Part shown: positions 1 through 12,400 of the stretch, piece after piece
Layout of the letters: every line of letters starts with the position of its first letter
Numbering within the stretch: the stretch's first letter is position 1
Assembly (NCBI GenBank): GCA_035235625.1
Contig: CP141143.1
Location: forward strand, 31,816,592-31,880,591
Length of the DNA: 64,000 nt
Source of the DNA: Saururus chinensis
Lineage: Eukaryota; Streptophyta; Magnoliopsida; Piperales; Saururaceae
Direction: 5' to 3'
The notes under the pieces: model-generated
Databases searched by the model: none
The model's input: only the letters and a program-made list of their open reading frames with translations
What the model was told of the DNA's origin: nothing
Translations under genes and position numbers: made by a program

Positions 1-418
1 TATTTACCGTTTAATTTTTTTCAAATTTCCTTCCTAAAAAACTCTCAAGGGTGCTCTCGTATAGTCCAGATCACAAATCTCTGCAGGATACTCTCCAAAA
101 TGCACAAGGGGCGCTGTTTATGGACACAAATCATTTACAAATTGTTTCGTCAAATCTACAGCAGGTCGATTTCAGAGTACCTAACTTTTGGACTAATTTT
201 CGACGTCAGCCACACTCGGGACTAAGAAGTGTGGACCCATTTGATGTTGGCTACACATTTGAAGCAAATATACAAGTGATTGCAAAGCAAAAGCAAATAT
301 ACAAGTGATTGTCCAAAGGAAACCTTTCGCTCAATACCCACCATTCTTTCTAGGTAAATCACCTTCTATCTCCTGTAAAACAAATATCCTGATGATGAGA
401 ATATGTGCTCAAACAAAA
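1..418 (-). other. Region 3' of FRA10AC1 (presumed 3' UTR and flank)
   Basis: This follows the FRA10AC1 stop on the minus strand. Short open frames are present but none looks conserved. I found no AATAAA on the minus strand within it, so the poly(A) site is not placed. The rest of the gene's 3' end may lie outside the window. Confidence 0.4.
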
Positions 419-3400
419 TTATGGAAACATTCCCTCGAGAAACACATTAAAATTTTCATCCTCATCATCCTCTTGATCTTCTGCATTACTAGTACCTTCA
501 TGCCCTGCCAAGAAAGCAGCTAATATGAGAATAATTCGTAAGTAGTTTCAAGATGCTAGGATGCTGGTGATGAAAACTGCAATCAGAATACTTAGATGTT
601 GTTAGGGATGCTCCATACCTTTTGTCCTCCTCCTTATTGAATCATTGTCGTCATCTGAATCACTGTAACTTTGTCTTTTCTCTCTGAAATTCAGAATGAG
701 CAGGGATAAAAGAACTACAGTAAATACGAATTGCTCATTTAGTCCAACATTAGTAAGAAGGGGATGGAGTTTTCCAGATACCTCTTTCTTTTGCGTTTCT
801 CATTTTTTTCTGCTTTCTCCTTCTCTTTCTGCCTTTTATATGAAAGCTTTTCTGCACACCTTCAAATACAAACAAAAGAAAGAGCTTCATTACCTTACAA
901 GCATTTAGACTTTCGGAAAGTTTATCAATAAAACTAAACACCTACACAAACTGCCTTTAAGTAATTTTAGGGGTAGGGTAAGTACTGTAATGGCATCTTC
1001 CACTAATTGAATTGATCAACGAAAAAACAAAATGCATAGTTTGCTAGAAAGGCTTCTAGGTTTTAAATGAGTATTTCCATGTTTTAAAAATCAAACAGCC
1101 AACTTAACTAGGAATGGCCACATTCTAGACTCTCCTGACACTATTTATACACTTCCAACTTCTCGATATGTTTATTCAGCCTTCATGGCCTTGTAATGTA
1201 TGTTTTTGTTTATATTAAAATCCTAGATGTTCTGAGATACAAGATAATGCTAATTGACATTATTTTTTATTACAATGAGATGAAAGAGAGTTACAGCGTG
1301 CAAGGACATGACAGTAAAAAATAACTATGTGCAAGCACAATGACAAGAACACACCTGTTGCATGCTACAAGTTTCACAAGAGCCTGTTTGTTTTCACCTG
1401 CTTCGAAGTAGCAGAAATTAACCTACAGAAAAACATACGTGACATTGTAAGCAGCTGGAGAGGAAAAAGAAAAGCAAAGAAATTAAAGATAAGGACAAGT
1501 TGACTACATGATCAAAGCCAAGGTTTGGAGCATAATGTACGAGAACCCATACGTGACGTTTTCATTACAGCAGACAAAAGATGTTATAACTATTCTTTAC
1601 AAGCACAATTAATGCATCATTAATAGTAAAAAGCATTACAATAACTTCAACCCAGGACCTAGGAAACAAATACTTCCAACATGCAATTGGGTCAGAGAAT
1701 GTTTGTGTTAGTTATAACATTTTCCCGTTAACATTTTGATCATATCAGCATCTGATCGTGAAAACTTAGAATTGGTCAACTATGACAACCTTTTAACTCT
1801 TAGCCATTTCCTTTAAAGAGAAAACTACTCTATACGCAAAGAAAAGGAAAATCCAGTTTCAATTATAATAACCTAACACTTCTTCCATGTTAGTTGCCCG
1901 TATAAGTCGGTAATAGACTGCACTTTATGAAATCATGCCTACCTTAATAGAAAAAGTTTTCAAAAAGCCATTGATTCATTTTAAAGGCACAATGACAGAA
2001 GATACCTAATTTCAGTTATTCAATGATAAATATTGCTAGCAAGAATACGTGCCTCATAACTCGCTAAACCATCTTTCTCATCACAATGCTTGCTGCCACA
2101 TACAAACTGTCCTGTTGACAAGATATCAATGAATGCCTTCCCCATCTTTCAAAACTTAACTAAAAACGAATAAGAATAAGACAACATTTAAAAACAAATT
2201 GCTTATAGTAACACTTAAAATATGATAGGATACAATGAGATTATCATGGGAGAAAATGAAATGGCATCGTTATCTAACACGATACATTAAAAAATAACCA
2301 TAGTACCTTTCCCAGAAATAACTTCCTTCTCCGTTCTCCACCTGAGCCCAATCTGCAACAAAGAAACAACCACACAGTCACCACCCAATTCTCTATATAC
2401 ATTCATGTCTCACTAATTTTTGGTAGGTGATGTAGATACTACTTTCAACTTTTGCATTATCTATTTGCAATATTGCTATAAACAGTACATAATTAGGATT
2501 GAAAAGAAAAATCTACTACATCATCACATACAAGAACAATGTTCCCAAAGCAAAATAGTGCAGATCTAAACATTCATAAAATATTCTCTGCCACCAATAT
2601 AAAGCCGTTGGTAGGGGAAAAGACATTCTATTGCATGCTCCTCACAAAAGAGACTTCAGACTTGCTCCACAGAGTCAGTGAACCATATGCAGTACATATA
2701 TTAGTAAGTAACTTCCTAGTCAAGTGACTCACGTTTAATAAAAATCCATGTCATCTCCAAATGCAATTCAAGCAACTCTGGCCAGAATATTAAGGGCTAT
2801 AGAAATGACTGTAAGAATTAGGGGTAATCTTACCAATCAATAATATTTAGGTACCAAGCCAACAAAATAATAAAATGGCAAATTTCATGGTAGGAGGAGA
2901 GAGAATAAAGTTAACCGGATTAAGCATCATCTCATATAAAAAAATTATAAAGGCATAACCTTTTTACTCCTTCAAGTCAGGCACCCTATGTGCCATACAG
3001 TCTAAAAAAACCCAAAAATACCCTTATATCCATTTTCTTTTCCACAGCTTTCCAGGACCATATCTAGTGTTCCCGAAGCCAGATTCACCCATTCTTGGTG
3101 ACATTGAATTCGTCTCATCGTGCCTTATCAAATGAGTGGTGACATGAGGACCTTATCTTGTAGTTTTTCCGACTATCGCAATTTCGACACCATATATCAT
3201 CGCAATGTTACCATCATAAACTATCATAATTTCTACCCATTACAATTTAAACCCCATCATATATTAGAAACCTATATCGTTACAATTTAGACACCACATA
3301 CCATCACAATTTAGGCATCACATGGTATTGCAATATTTACCATTGCAATTTAGCCACCATATCTGTCACAATCTACCCATCGCAATTTAGACCCCATTGC

Positions 3401-6400
3401 ATAGTAGAGACCTAAACCATAGCAATTTAGACACCCATATATCATTGCAATTTAGGCATCATATGCTATTGCAATATCTACCATAATAATTTGGACCTCA
3501 TCATAATTTAGACTCCTATACCATCACAAGTAAGACATCATATACCATCGCAATTTTGGCACCATATATTTTCACAATCTACCCATTGCAATTTAGACCT
3601 CATCACCTATTTAGAGACATATACCATCGCACTTTAGGTACCATATGCTATTGAAATATCTACCATAGCAATTTAGATAATAATGTTGTCGCAAATTAGA
3701 CACCATGTACCACCATTATATTGGCACCATGTATTATCTCAATCTACTAATTGCAATTCCTACCTGTCGCAATTTAGATCCCATCACATTTTTTACAATG
3801 GTTCACAAAGGGAGAAAGGGGAGGGCAGCGCATCGAGGACGCACACGGAAGAGGAAGTGGCAGCGAGCGGAGGAGGCAATGAGGGCAGGTGGATGTTTAA
3901 GGAGATAGAAGATGGAGTAGGAGGCAATTAGGGGTGTAAACAGCGTCCGTTTGTCCAGTGTCCGTCCGCACTAAAATGGACAACACTAATTTTTGTCCGT
4001 CCCAAATACGGACAGACATGGACAAGGGTTAGCCGTGTCCGCAGCCGTCCGTGTCCACCAACTATATATTTTATTATTTTTATTTTTACTTTATACTAAA
4101 TTACTAACCTATGTCACATAGTTAATCTTCACAACAAGATTGTAAAAAATACATATTATACTCTCACATGTCTTTTATAACATCATTATTTATTTATTTT
4201 TTAGATTAGACTATCTTACTATTATTATATTTTATTTTTTAATTAATTTTTTACTAACCACCCATAATTTAAGAATAAAAGAGTATATGTTAAACTTTCA
4301 CCTTTATTTCGTCCGTGTCCGTCCATTCCTATCCGTGTCCGTCATGGACAAATACGGACAGACAAGCACTTGGTCCGTGTAAAAACAGACGGCTACAGAC
4401 ATGCCTTATCCGCGTCTGTCCGTTTACACCCCTAGAGGCAATGATAGCGTGCAAAGGAGGAGGCAAAGACAACGTGTAGAGGAGATGATGTGTAGAAGAG
4501 CAAGTGGCGACAACGCACAAATGAGAAGGCAGCAACAATGCGCAAAGGGGGCGGCAACAATAGATGGAGGCGGAGAGCAAAGAAGTCAGCAGGGGGGGAG
4601 GCAACAATGCAGAGAGAATGAGGAGATCGTGGTTGGAGGAGAAGAGGGAGAATGGCATTTTAGTAAATATATGCTCTCTTGTTTTGTATTTTCTTACCCA
4701 AAAATTACCAATAGGGAAGCTGCCTGATTTGGATAGTGTTTTTGTTCCAAAGCCCACCCTATAAATTCTTCTAACAAAAAATATTATAAGGGACGACATC
4801 TCAACCTAAAGAAAATATGTTGAGAACATCAAAATTCAACTTTCATATCAAAGAAAGTTCAAAACCAGTATCTCAAACATGCATATTAAACAATGGCCTA
4901 CCTTTCCAGTTTTATACTTGGACATATCAGCAATGCAGTATCTCAAACAAGTCAAGAAATGAACCAAAGGCATCAATCCAAATTGTGAGGAGTCAACCAT
5001 AGCTAGACACCACAAAGAAATATATGCAAAGGATACTCTTTAAAAAGCTTGTCATAGTAACGCTTCACAAGCCTTTGTTCCCAAGATGGATTAAAATCAT
5101 CTTCCTCAGATCGGATAAACCTTGGAGTCAAACAGACAGATTTCTATAGGAGTTTAAAATCAGTAATCAACTGAAAATAATTACTGAAAAAAAAAGCAAT
5201 CAATGCAAAACAAAAGGATGAATAAGCTAATGAAACAAGTTTTCAGGATCCACTCTGCACATTATGAAAATTTCTATGTCATCAATTGATCCAAACAAAG
5301 CTTATAAGAAAAGTCCATTAGATATCAATTTTGACAATGTTAAAAATCAACAGATTTGCCATACATCATAAAAAAAAAAAGAATTAGTGGCATTACAACA
5401 AGTACAAAGACTAATGCATAGGGTTAGAGTCTATTTGCTCGCGTGTAATTTTGTAAGTCTTAGTATCAGTTGTCTCATTGTAGAGAGTAGATTAGTCAGT
5501 TGTGGTTACTTATCATTAATTAGCCCTTGCTTAAGTGAAGAGTATTAGTCTTTTATAAAATTAGGCAGCCTGACCACCATTCAAGGCTGGCTCCTTTTGC
5601 CTTTTTATCCAACAATTCTTAATAGGGGATTCCTCTCCTCTTCTTCACAACCCCAGCTTTTGGTATTCTTACTTGGGCCCCCTCGTCACATGTTTTAGTC
5701 CATCCCATTTAGCAATTTAATATAAGTCTTAGAATCATTAGTATCATAGTAGAAACCTAGGAGTCATAATTAATGTATTTACTGTTAGAGGACTCCTTAA
5801 ACATTTACAAAGAAATAAAAATCATATAATTAAAAAGGTGGTTGGGAGTAATTGAATGTCTACCAGGAATGGATGTAGTTAAATAATGTAAAGTATATAA
5901 ATAGTGTTCATAATGGGTTAATGAAACAATGAAGAATTTTTTGGCTTAATGGTAAGAAAGAAATTCCAGCAGAAGTTTGATGGCAACATTTCATCGAATA
6001 GTTGGTGTCTATTATAAATAAGACACAAGGGGTTGTATTGAAAAATGACTAATAAGTCATTCTTTTCTGTTCTTTAGTAGGGGTATTTTGGCCTGTCCAT
6101 TTAACTAGACATGAATCAATCTTTGTTAACAGGGGTAAAGTAGTCTTTTAAGTCTTTCTTCATGCCCAAGTCTATAAAGGGTGGAAAATCAATTGTAATA
6201 GACAGTTTCTTTGAAATTCGAAATTGAAGAAAGCTGTTTCTAGGATTAGCTTCAGTCTTCTGCTCATGGATTTGAGTAGTTCTGTGTTGTAGATTCAACA
6301 CAGCTTTTGTAATCTCTATGGAATCACGGACAACTCCTATAGTGGAGTTTTGTAATCCTTTCTTTCTCTCAAATTTTCAAACCAAAGATTTTTGGATCTG

Positions 6401-9400
6401 TTTCCAGATTTGTATTTTACTATTCTATGTTGTGTGCATTGATCCTGGTTACATCAGATTGGTATAAGAGATTGCTTAGCCACCTTCTACGATGGCTAAC
6501 AACACATAAGACAAACCATATCCAACAGCTGTTGGCATAGGTGTTGCAGTCTCAGCAGTCCCAGCAGCATACACAAATTCAATTTCAGCATATGATAACT
6601 CAAGTTCAGAAGCTCATATTGCATCATGGACAGCATTGACCACCTCTACAAGTGTATGGGAGGCAAAGGCAAGTTCCAATTCCACCAAATCAGGCCTTTC
6701 CGCAGTTTCGGGATCCAGATCCGAAATTTCAGGAAGCTGCCAATTTGCAAAATTCTGCAGCCACTATGCAAGGGTTTCACTCATGGGACTCGAGTGATAA
6801 AGAGCAAGTTGTTCCACCCCCTAAAAACCAGAGATTTGAAGTCCAAGACTAATATCAATTTCGACCAAAGCTGGAACTGCCTAGTTTCGCTGGATCTAAG
6901 CAAGTTGAAGCTTTCCCGGATTGGGAATATGAAGTAGATAGCTATTTTGACTACACGAAAATTCTTGAAGACTTGAGAGTTAAATTGGTGGCCTGTAAAC
7001 TGAAAAGTGAAGCTGCAGCATGGTGGAATCAAGTGCATACCTGTGGACTTTGAACAAGTACTGTTTAGGCAGTTCAAAGAATGCCAACAAGGGAGTAAAT
7101 TGATTGCAGATTATACAGAAGAATTTCATAAATTAATAGGAAGAAATGACATTGCAGAATCTGAGTAGAGGTTGGTATCCATATTTATTTCTAGACTGAA
7201 AACTCAGATCGAGAAAAAGGTGTCATTACATCCTGTGTTTACTCTGTTAGATGCCATTCAATTGACAAATAGGGTGGAATTACAAGTGGATAAATTTGGG
7301 GGTAAACAATTCAGTTTAAGCAAAAACACTTTCAGTAACATACAACAAGAGAGGTTTAAGCCACAGGTAGACAACTCACAAATAATAAAAAAGGGCAAAC
7401 TTGAGCAAGGAAATCTTCAGCCTAAAGGTAATGCAATAGCTTCTTCTTCCAAATCAAATCCCTATTCATTTCCAACTTCCACTGCCATATGTTACAAGTG
7501 TCAAGCACCAGGACACATTTCCGGCCAGTGCCCTTTAAGGAGGGCTGATAAAACTACTACTTTAGTAACTAATATGTCAGCAGAAGATCAAGATGCCATT
7601 GATGAAGGAAATAAGACCAAAACTAAAGAGACTGCTGGAGATGAAAGATTAACTTTTGAAGAACATCGCCTCTCTATGGTAGTGAGGAAACTTATGTTGA
7701 CTCTTAAGTGTTCTACCCTACCACCAGTCAAAGACAATATTTTTCAAACTACCAGAACTATCAAAGAGTGGATTTGCAGAGTTATAATTGATGGGGGTAG
7801 TACTAAGAATATTGTTGCAAAAGATATGGTAGACAAGCTGCAATTAACGGTGGAGAAAGGCCCTCATCCATATTCTATTTGTTGGATAAAGGATGTAGGA
7901 GAGACTATAAGGTTGTTGAGAGGTGCAAGATTCCTTTCTTCATAGGCAAATGTTATAAAGTTAGGATTTGGTGTGATGTTGTAGATATGTTAGATTGTCA
8001 CCTCCTCCTAGGAAGACCTTGGCAATAAACAGTGGACTCAATTCATTAATGAAAGAAGAATATGTACTCTTTCATTCATCATAGTGTGAAGATTGTGTTG
8101 TTGCCCGGAAGTGGAGAGTCTAGCTCTACTCATGATAAAATGAAAGGTGTTGCCACCATATTGGTGTGCAATTTCCAACCTGATCTAAAGTATGAAGCTA
8201 AAGTTTATGTGCTCTTGGTAAAAGGGGAGTCACCAAATACATTGACATAAGTCCACAAGTGTAGAAGTCGCTGACTCAATTTGAAGAGATAGTCTCTAAT
8301 GAGCTGCCACTAACTCTCCTACCTTTGAGAAGCATTCAACATCGAGTAGACTAAATTCTTGGAGCTAGTTTACCTAATTTACCCTATTATAAAATAAGTC
8401 TCATAGAACATAAAGAACTTCAAAGGTAAGTAAATCTGTTGGAGAGAGGGCTGATTCATGAAAGCTTAAGTTCTTGTGTTGTGCTGGCTCTATTAGTTCC
8501 CAAGAAAAATGGTATGTAAAGAGTGTGTGTGGACAGTAGGGCTAGCAACAAAATAACGGTAAAACACTGGTTTCCCATCCCTAGATTAGATGATATGCTG
8601 GATTTGTTAGAAGGATATAAGGTGTTTTTCAGAATTAACTTAAGGAGTGGATATCATCACATAAGGATGAGGCTTGGGGATGAGTGGAAAACAGCTTTTA
8701 AGACAGAAGAAGGGTTATTTGAATGGCTAGTAATGCCTTTTGGTCTCACAAATGCACCCTCTACATTTATGAGTTTCATGACTGAAGTGTTGAAACCACT
8801 ATTAAGCAAGACAGTTGTATATTTTGATGGCATTTATATATTCAGCAAAAAGGAACAAGACCATTTGATTTATCCTAAGGAGGTTTTCACAATTCTGCAT
8901 CACAACAATCAACTGATGAATTTGAAAAATTGTTGTTTCTTCACAACTCAGCTCATGTTTTTGGGGTTTGTGATTAATGCTGAAGAAATTCAAGTAGATG
9001 ACAATAAGGTACAGACAGTCCAAGAGTGGTCCAGTCCAACAATAGTTTCATAACTTGGAAGTTTTCTTGGTTTAGCCACTTTTTATAGACAATTTGTGAA
9101 TGCACAATTGCAGCTCCCATTACGGAATGTCTTAAGAAACATAAATTTGTTTGAAATGAATCAGCTCAGCACAATTTTGAGTTGATTAAAAGAAAATTGA
9201 GTGCAGCTCCTCTTTTAGCTTTACCAAATTTTAATAAAATGCTTGAGGTCGAATGTGATGCTTCTTGCACTATAATCGGAGCTGTTCTGAACTAATAAGG
9301 GAAGCCTGTAGCATCCTACAATGAGAAGTTGAATTAAACAAAGCAGAAATGGTCAACCTACTAGAGTTATATGTTATTATTTAGTCTTTAAAGCATTGGC

Positions 9401-12400
9401 AGCATTTTGGTGCATAAGGAGTTTATTCTTCACACAGATTATTAGGCCTTGAAATATCTCCAAAATCAAACAAAGCTAGACAGAATGCATGCTAAATGAG
9501 TCTCAGAACTACAAGAATACGCTTTCCTGATTAAACATAAGGCAGGTCAGTTGAATAAGGTGGCAGATGCTCTCAGCCACAAGGTATCTCTCTTGACTAC
9601 ATTAGAGACCTTTATGAACAAGATATTGATTTTGTGGGAAAATGGAGAAGCTATCAATCTGGTCATTGTAATAGTGATGACTTTTGTCTTTATTAAGGGT
9701 ATCTATACAAGAAGAATCTTCTATGCATTCCAAAGGCATCTCTCAAATGAAAACTTATTTCAGAACTGCATCAAGGAGGTTTAGCTGGACATTTTGGCGT
9801 CAATAAAACTGTTAACCTTGTGGCTGAAAGGTTCTATTAGCCCAATTTAAAAAAGATGTCAACAATGCAGTAAAACACTATTTTACCTGCCAGCAAGTTA
9901 AGGGCCAGCACCAGAACACTGGACTGTATATTCCATTACCGGAGCCTAATGCACCATGGGAAGACCTATCAATGGATTTTATATTGGAACCTCCTAGAGG
10001 GGCTGTGATTCAATAATTGTGGTTGTGGACATATATTCTAAAATGACACATTTTTTGGCCTGCAAAAGAACATCGGATGCTATTCATATTGCCTTACTTT
10101 TCTTTCAAAACATAGTTAAACATCATGGGGTACCTAAATCAATTACCTCTGACAAGGACAGCATATTCATGGGACATTTTTGGCACACTCTTTGGAGCAG
10201 GTTGGGTACACAATAAAATTTCAGCACCACTAATCATCCCCAAATAGATGGGCAAATTAAGGTGGTCAATAGGACTTTGGGTAGCATCTTGAGAAGCCTA
10301 TCAAGTGATAAACCAAATCAGTGGAATTTATGCCTTGTGCAGGCTGAATTTGCATTCAATTATACTATCAACAGGTTAACTAGAATGACACCTTTTGAAG
10401 TGGTTTATGGAAGAAACCCTCATCATCCATTTGACTTACTGCCAACTCCTAAACCAACAGCAAACAATGTACAAGCTCATAATATGGTTTTCAAAATGGC
10501 TACTCTACATCAGAAGTTAGTCATAACATTCATGAATCGAACAAAAGGTTTAAGAATCTGGCTGATAAAAAGAGAAGGCAGAAAACATTTGTTGTGGGTG
10601 ATCTAGTCATGGTATATTTGAGCAAAGAAAGGCCACCAGCAGCAACTTACAAAAAACTCAAACAAAAGAAGTTTGGTCCATATCGAATTTTGAACAAAGT
10701 GAAAGACAATGCTTACCTTGTGGACTTACCAACCCATTTATCTATCTCAAGAACTTTCAATGTAACAGATTTGTATGAATATTATGATCTGGCAAAGGTA
10801 CCAGACTTTACAAACTCGAGGTCGAGTTTTTCTAAGTAGAAATCTGATGAGAAAGAAATTCCAGCAAAATTTTGATAGTGACATTTCATCAAACAATTGG
10901 TGTCTATTCTAAATAAGACACCAGGGGTAGTATTAGAAAATGACTAATAAGCCATTCTTTTCTTATCTTTAGTAGGGTTATTTTAGTCTGTCCACTTACC
11001 CAGACATGAATCAATCATTGTTAACAAGGGTAAAGTAGTCTTTTAAGTCTTTCTTCCTGCCCAAGTCTATTGGGGGGGAATCAGTTGTAAGAGAGTTTTT
11101 TTTAAAATTCAAATTTGAAGAAAGCTTGTTTCTGGGATTATCTCCAGTCTTCTGCTCACGGATTTTGACAACAGAGCTCTGTAATCTCTGTGGAATCAGG
11201 GATAACTCCTAGAGTGGAGTTTTGTAATCCTTTCTTTCTCTCAAATTTCCAAATCAAAGATTTCCAGATCTGTTTCCAGATTTGTACGATAATCCTGGTT
11301 ACATCACTTAATCTCTTTTGTATCTCCCTCCCTTATTCCCTCTCTGCTCATTCACTCTAATTGTCATCAATTAGCAAACAGTCTCTTTATTTGACAATTT
11401 TGAGGATAGGTTCAATTGAAATCATATTCATCAAAGCCTAAAGTTTATTTTATGGCAGGATTTGTTTCATGATCAGGTTTTGTTTCCTTTCCTCAATTGG
11501 CTAGCTAAAATAAACAGATGATTCACTAAAATGGCAATGAATTTTAAACTGCGGTATTAGATGCAACTATAGAATTTTCCTGCTTCAAGAAAAATTTAAA
11601 TCCTGTCTTGAGGACCAGCATTGCTTCTTTTCCCTTTTTTTTCTTTAGCTGATGGACCACCACTGCTTTCTTTTTCTTTTTTTCTTTTTCTGATGGACCA
11701 ACATTACTTAATCATACAATAGAGAGAGAGGGAATTCAAGGATTAGATATAAAAGGGAAAAGAGTGGATAAAAATAAATAGCAGCAGCAAGAAAGGAGGT
11801 CATAGAAGAGAAGATTTAACAGCAGAAAGAGAATTCAAACTTACTGCAATCAAGAGAGGACTAAAAAGTGGAGATAGGAGACATAAAGAAGGGAGGATGC
11901 AGCTACAACTTGAGATGAGGCAGGCACCGTGGAGTTGAGAAGGTAAAAGCACCAGGTGATGCAGCTATGAAGAAGATGGAAGCATCGAGAGAAGAGGTGG
12001 CATTAAGGGAGGTGATCTTCATGTAAAAACAGGTAATTAACAGCTTATGCTTTATTAAATTGCAGTTAGAAGCTATATACATTAAATATACTGAATCATA
12101 GATGTATGTATATGCAAAAATAATGACCAAAACACACCACTTAGGCCTTTTCAAGTTGGGTAGGGTTGTATGCAGAAAAACCAGTGGGAAAGAAAGCGGG
12201 GGAGAGAGTGTGTGTTCCAGACATTTTCGAACGGCTAGGGAAATCTACTAAAGCTTTTCATCTTTTCTAAAATCCAGACTAATCAAGTTCCACAACATTC
12301 CAAATCAGTACTTACAAACATTGTCAAGGCCCTAAACTTCAAGATTGCAGTGTTACCTTTTTATATCAATATAACATCAACCAATTTTCTTTACAAAAAA

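Larger units (their letters stand above)
5950..11306 (+). mobile_element. Decayed Ty3/gypsy LTR retrotransposon in FRA10AC1 intron 3 (antisense to the gene)
   Basis: 5' LTR 5950-6456 (TGGTAAG...TACATCA) and 3' LTR 10845-11306 (TGATGAG...TACATCA) are clearly related but diverged in sequence and length (507 and 462 bp). The target duplication CTTAA is at 5945-5949 and 11307-11311. A primer-binding site like that of initiator tRNA-Met (TTGGTATAAGAG, 6459-6470) follows the 5' LTR. The order gag, protease, RT, RNase H, integrase places it in Ty3/gypsy. Many stops and frameshifts make it dead. It is on the plus strand, opposite to the host gene, and accounts for 5.4 kb of the 7.4-kb intron. Confidence 0.95.
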
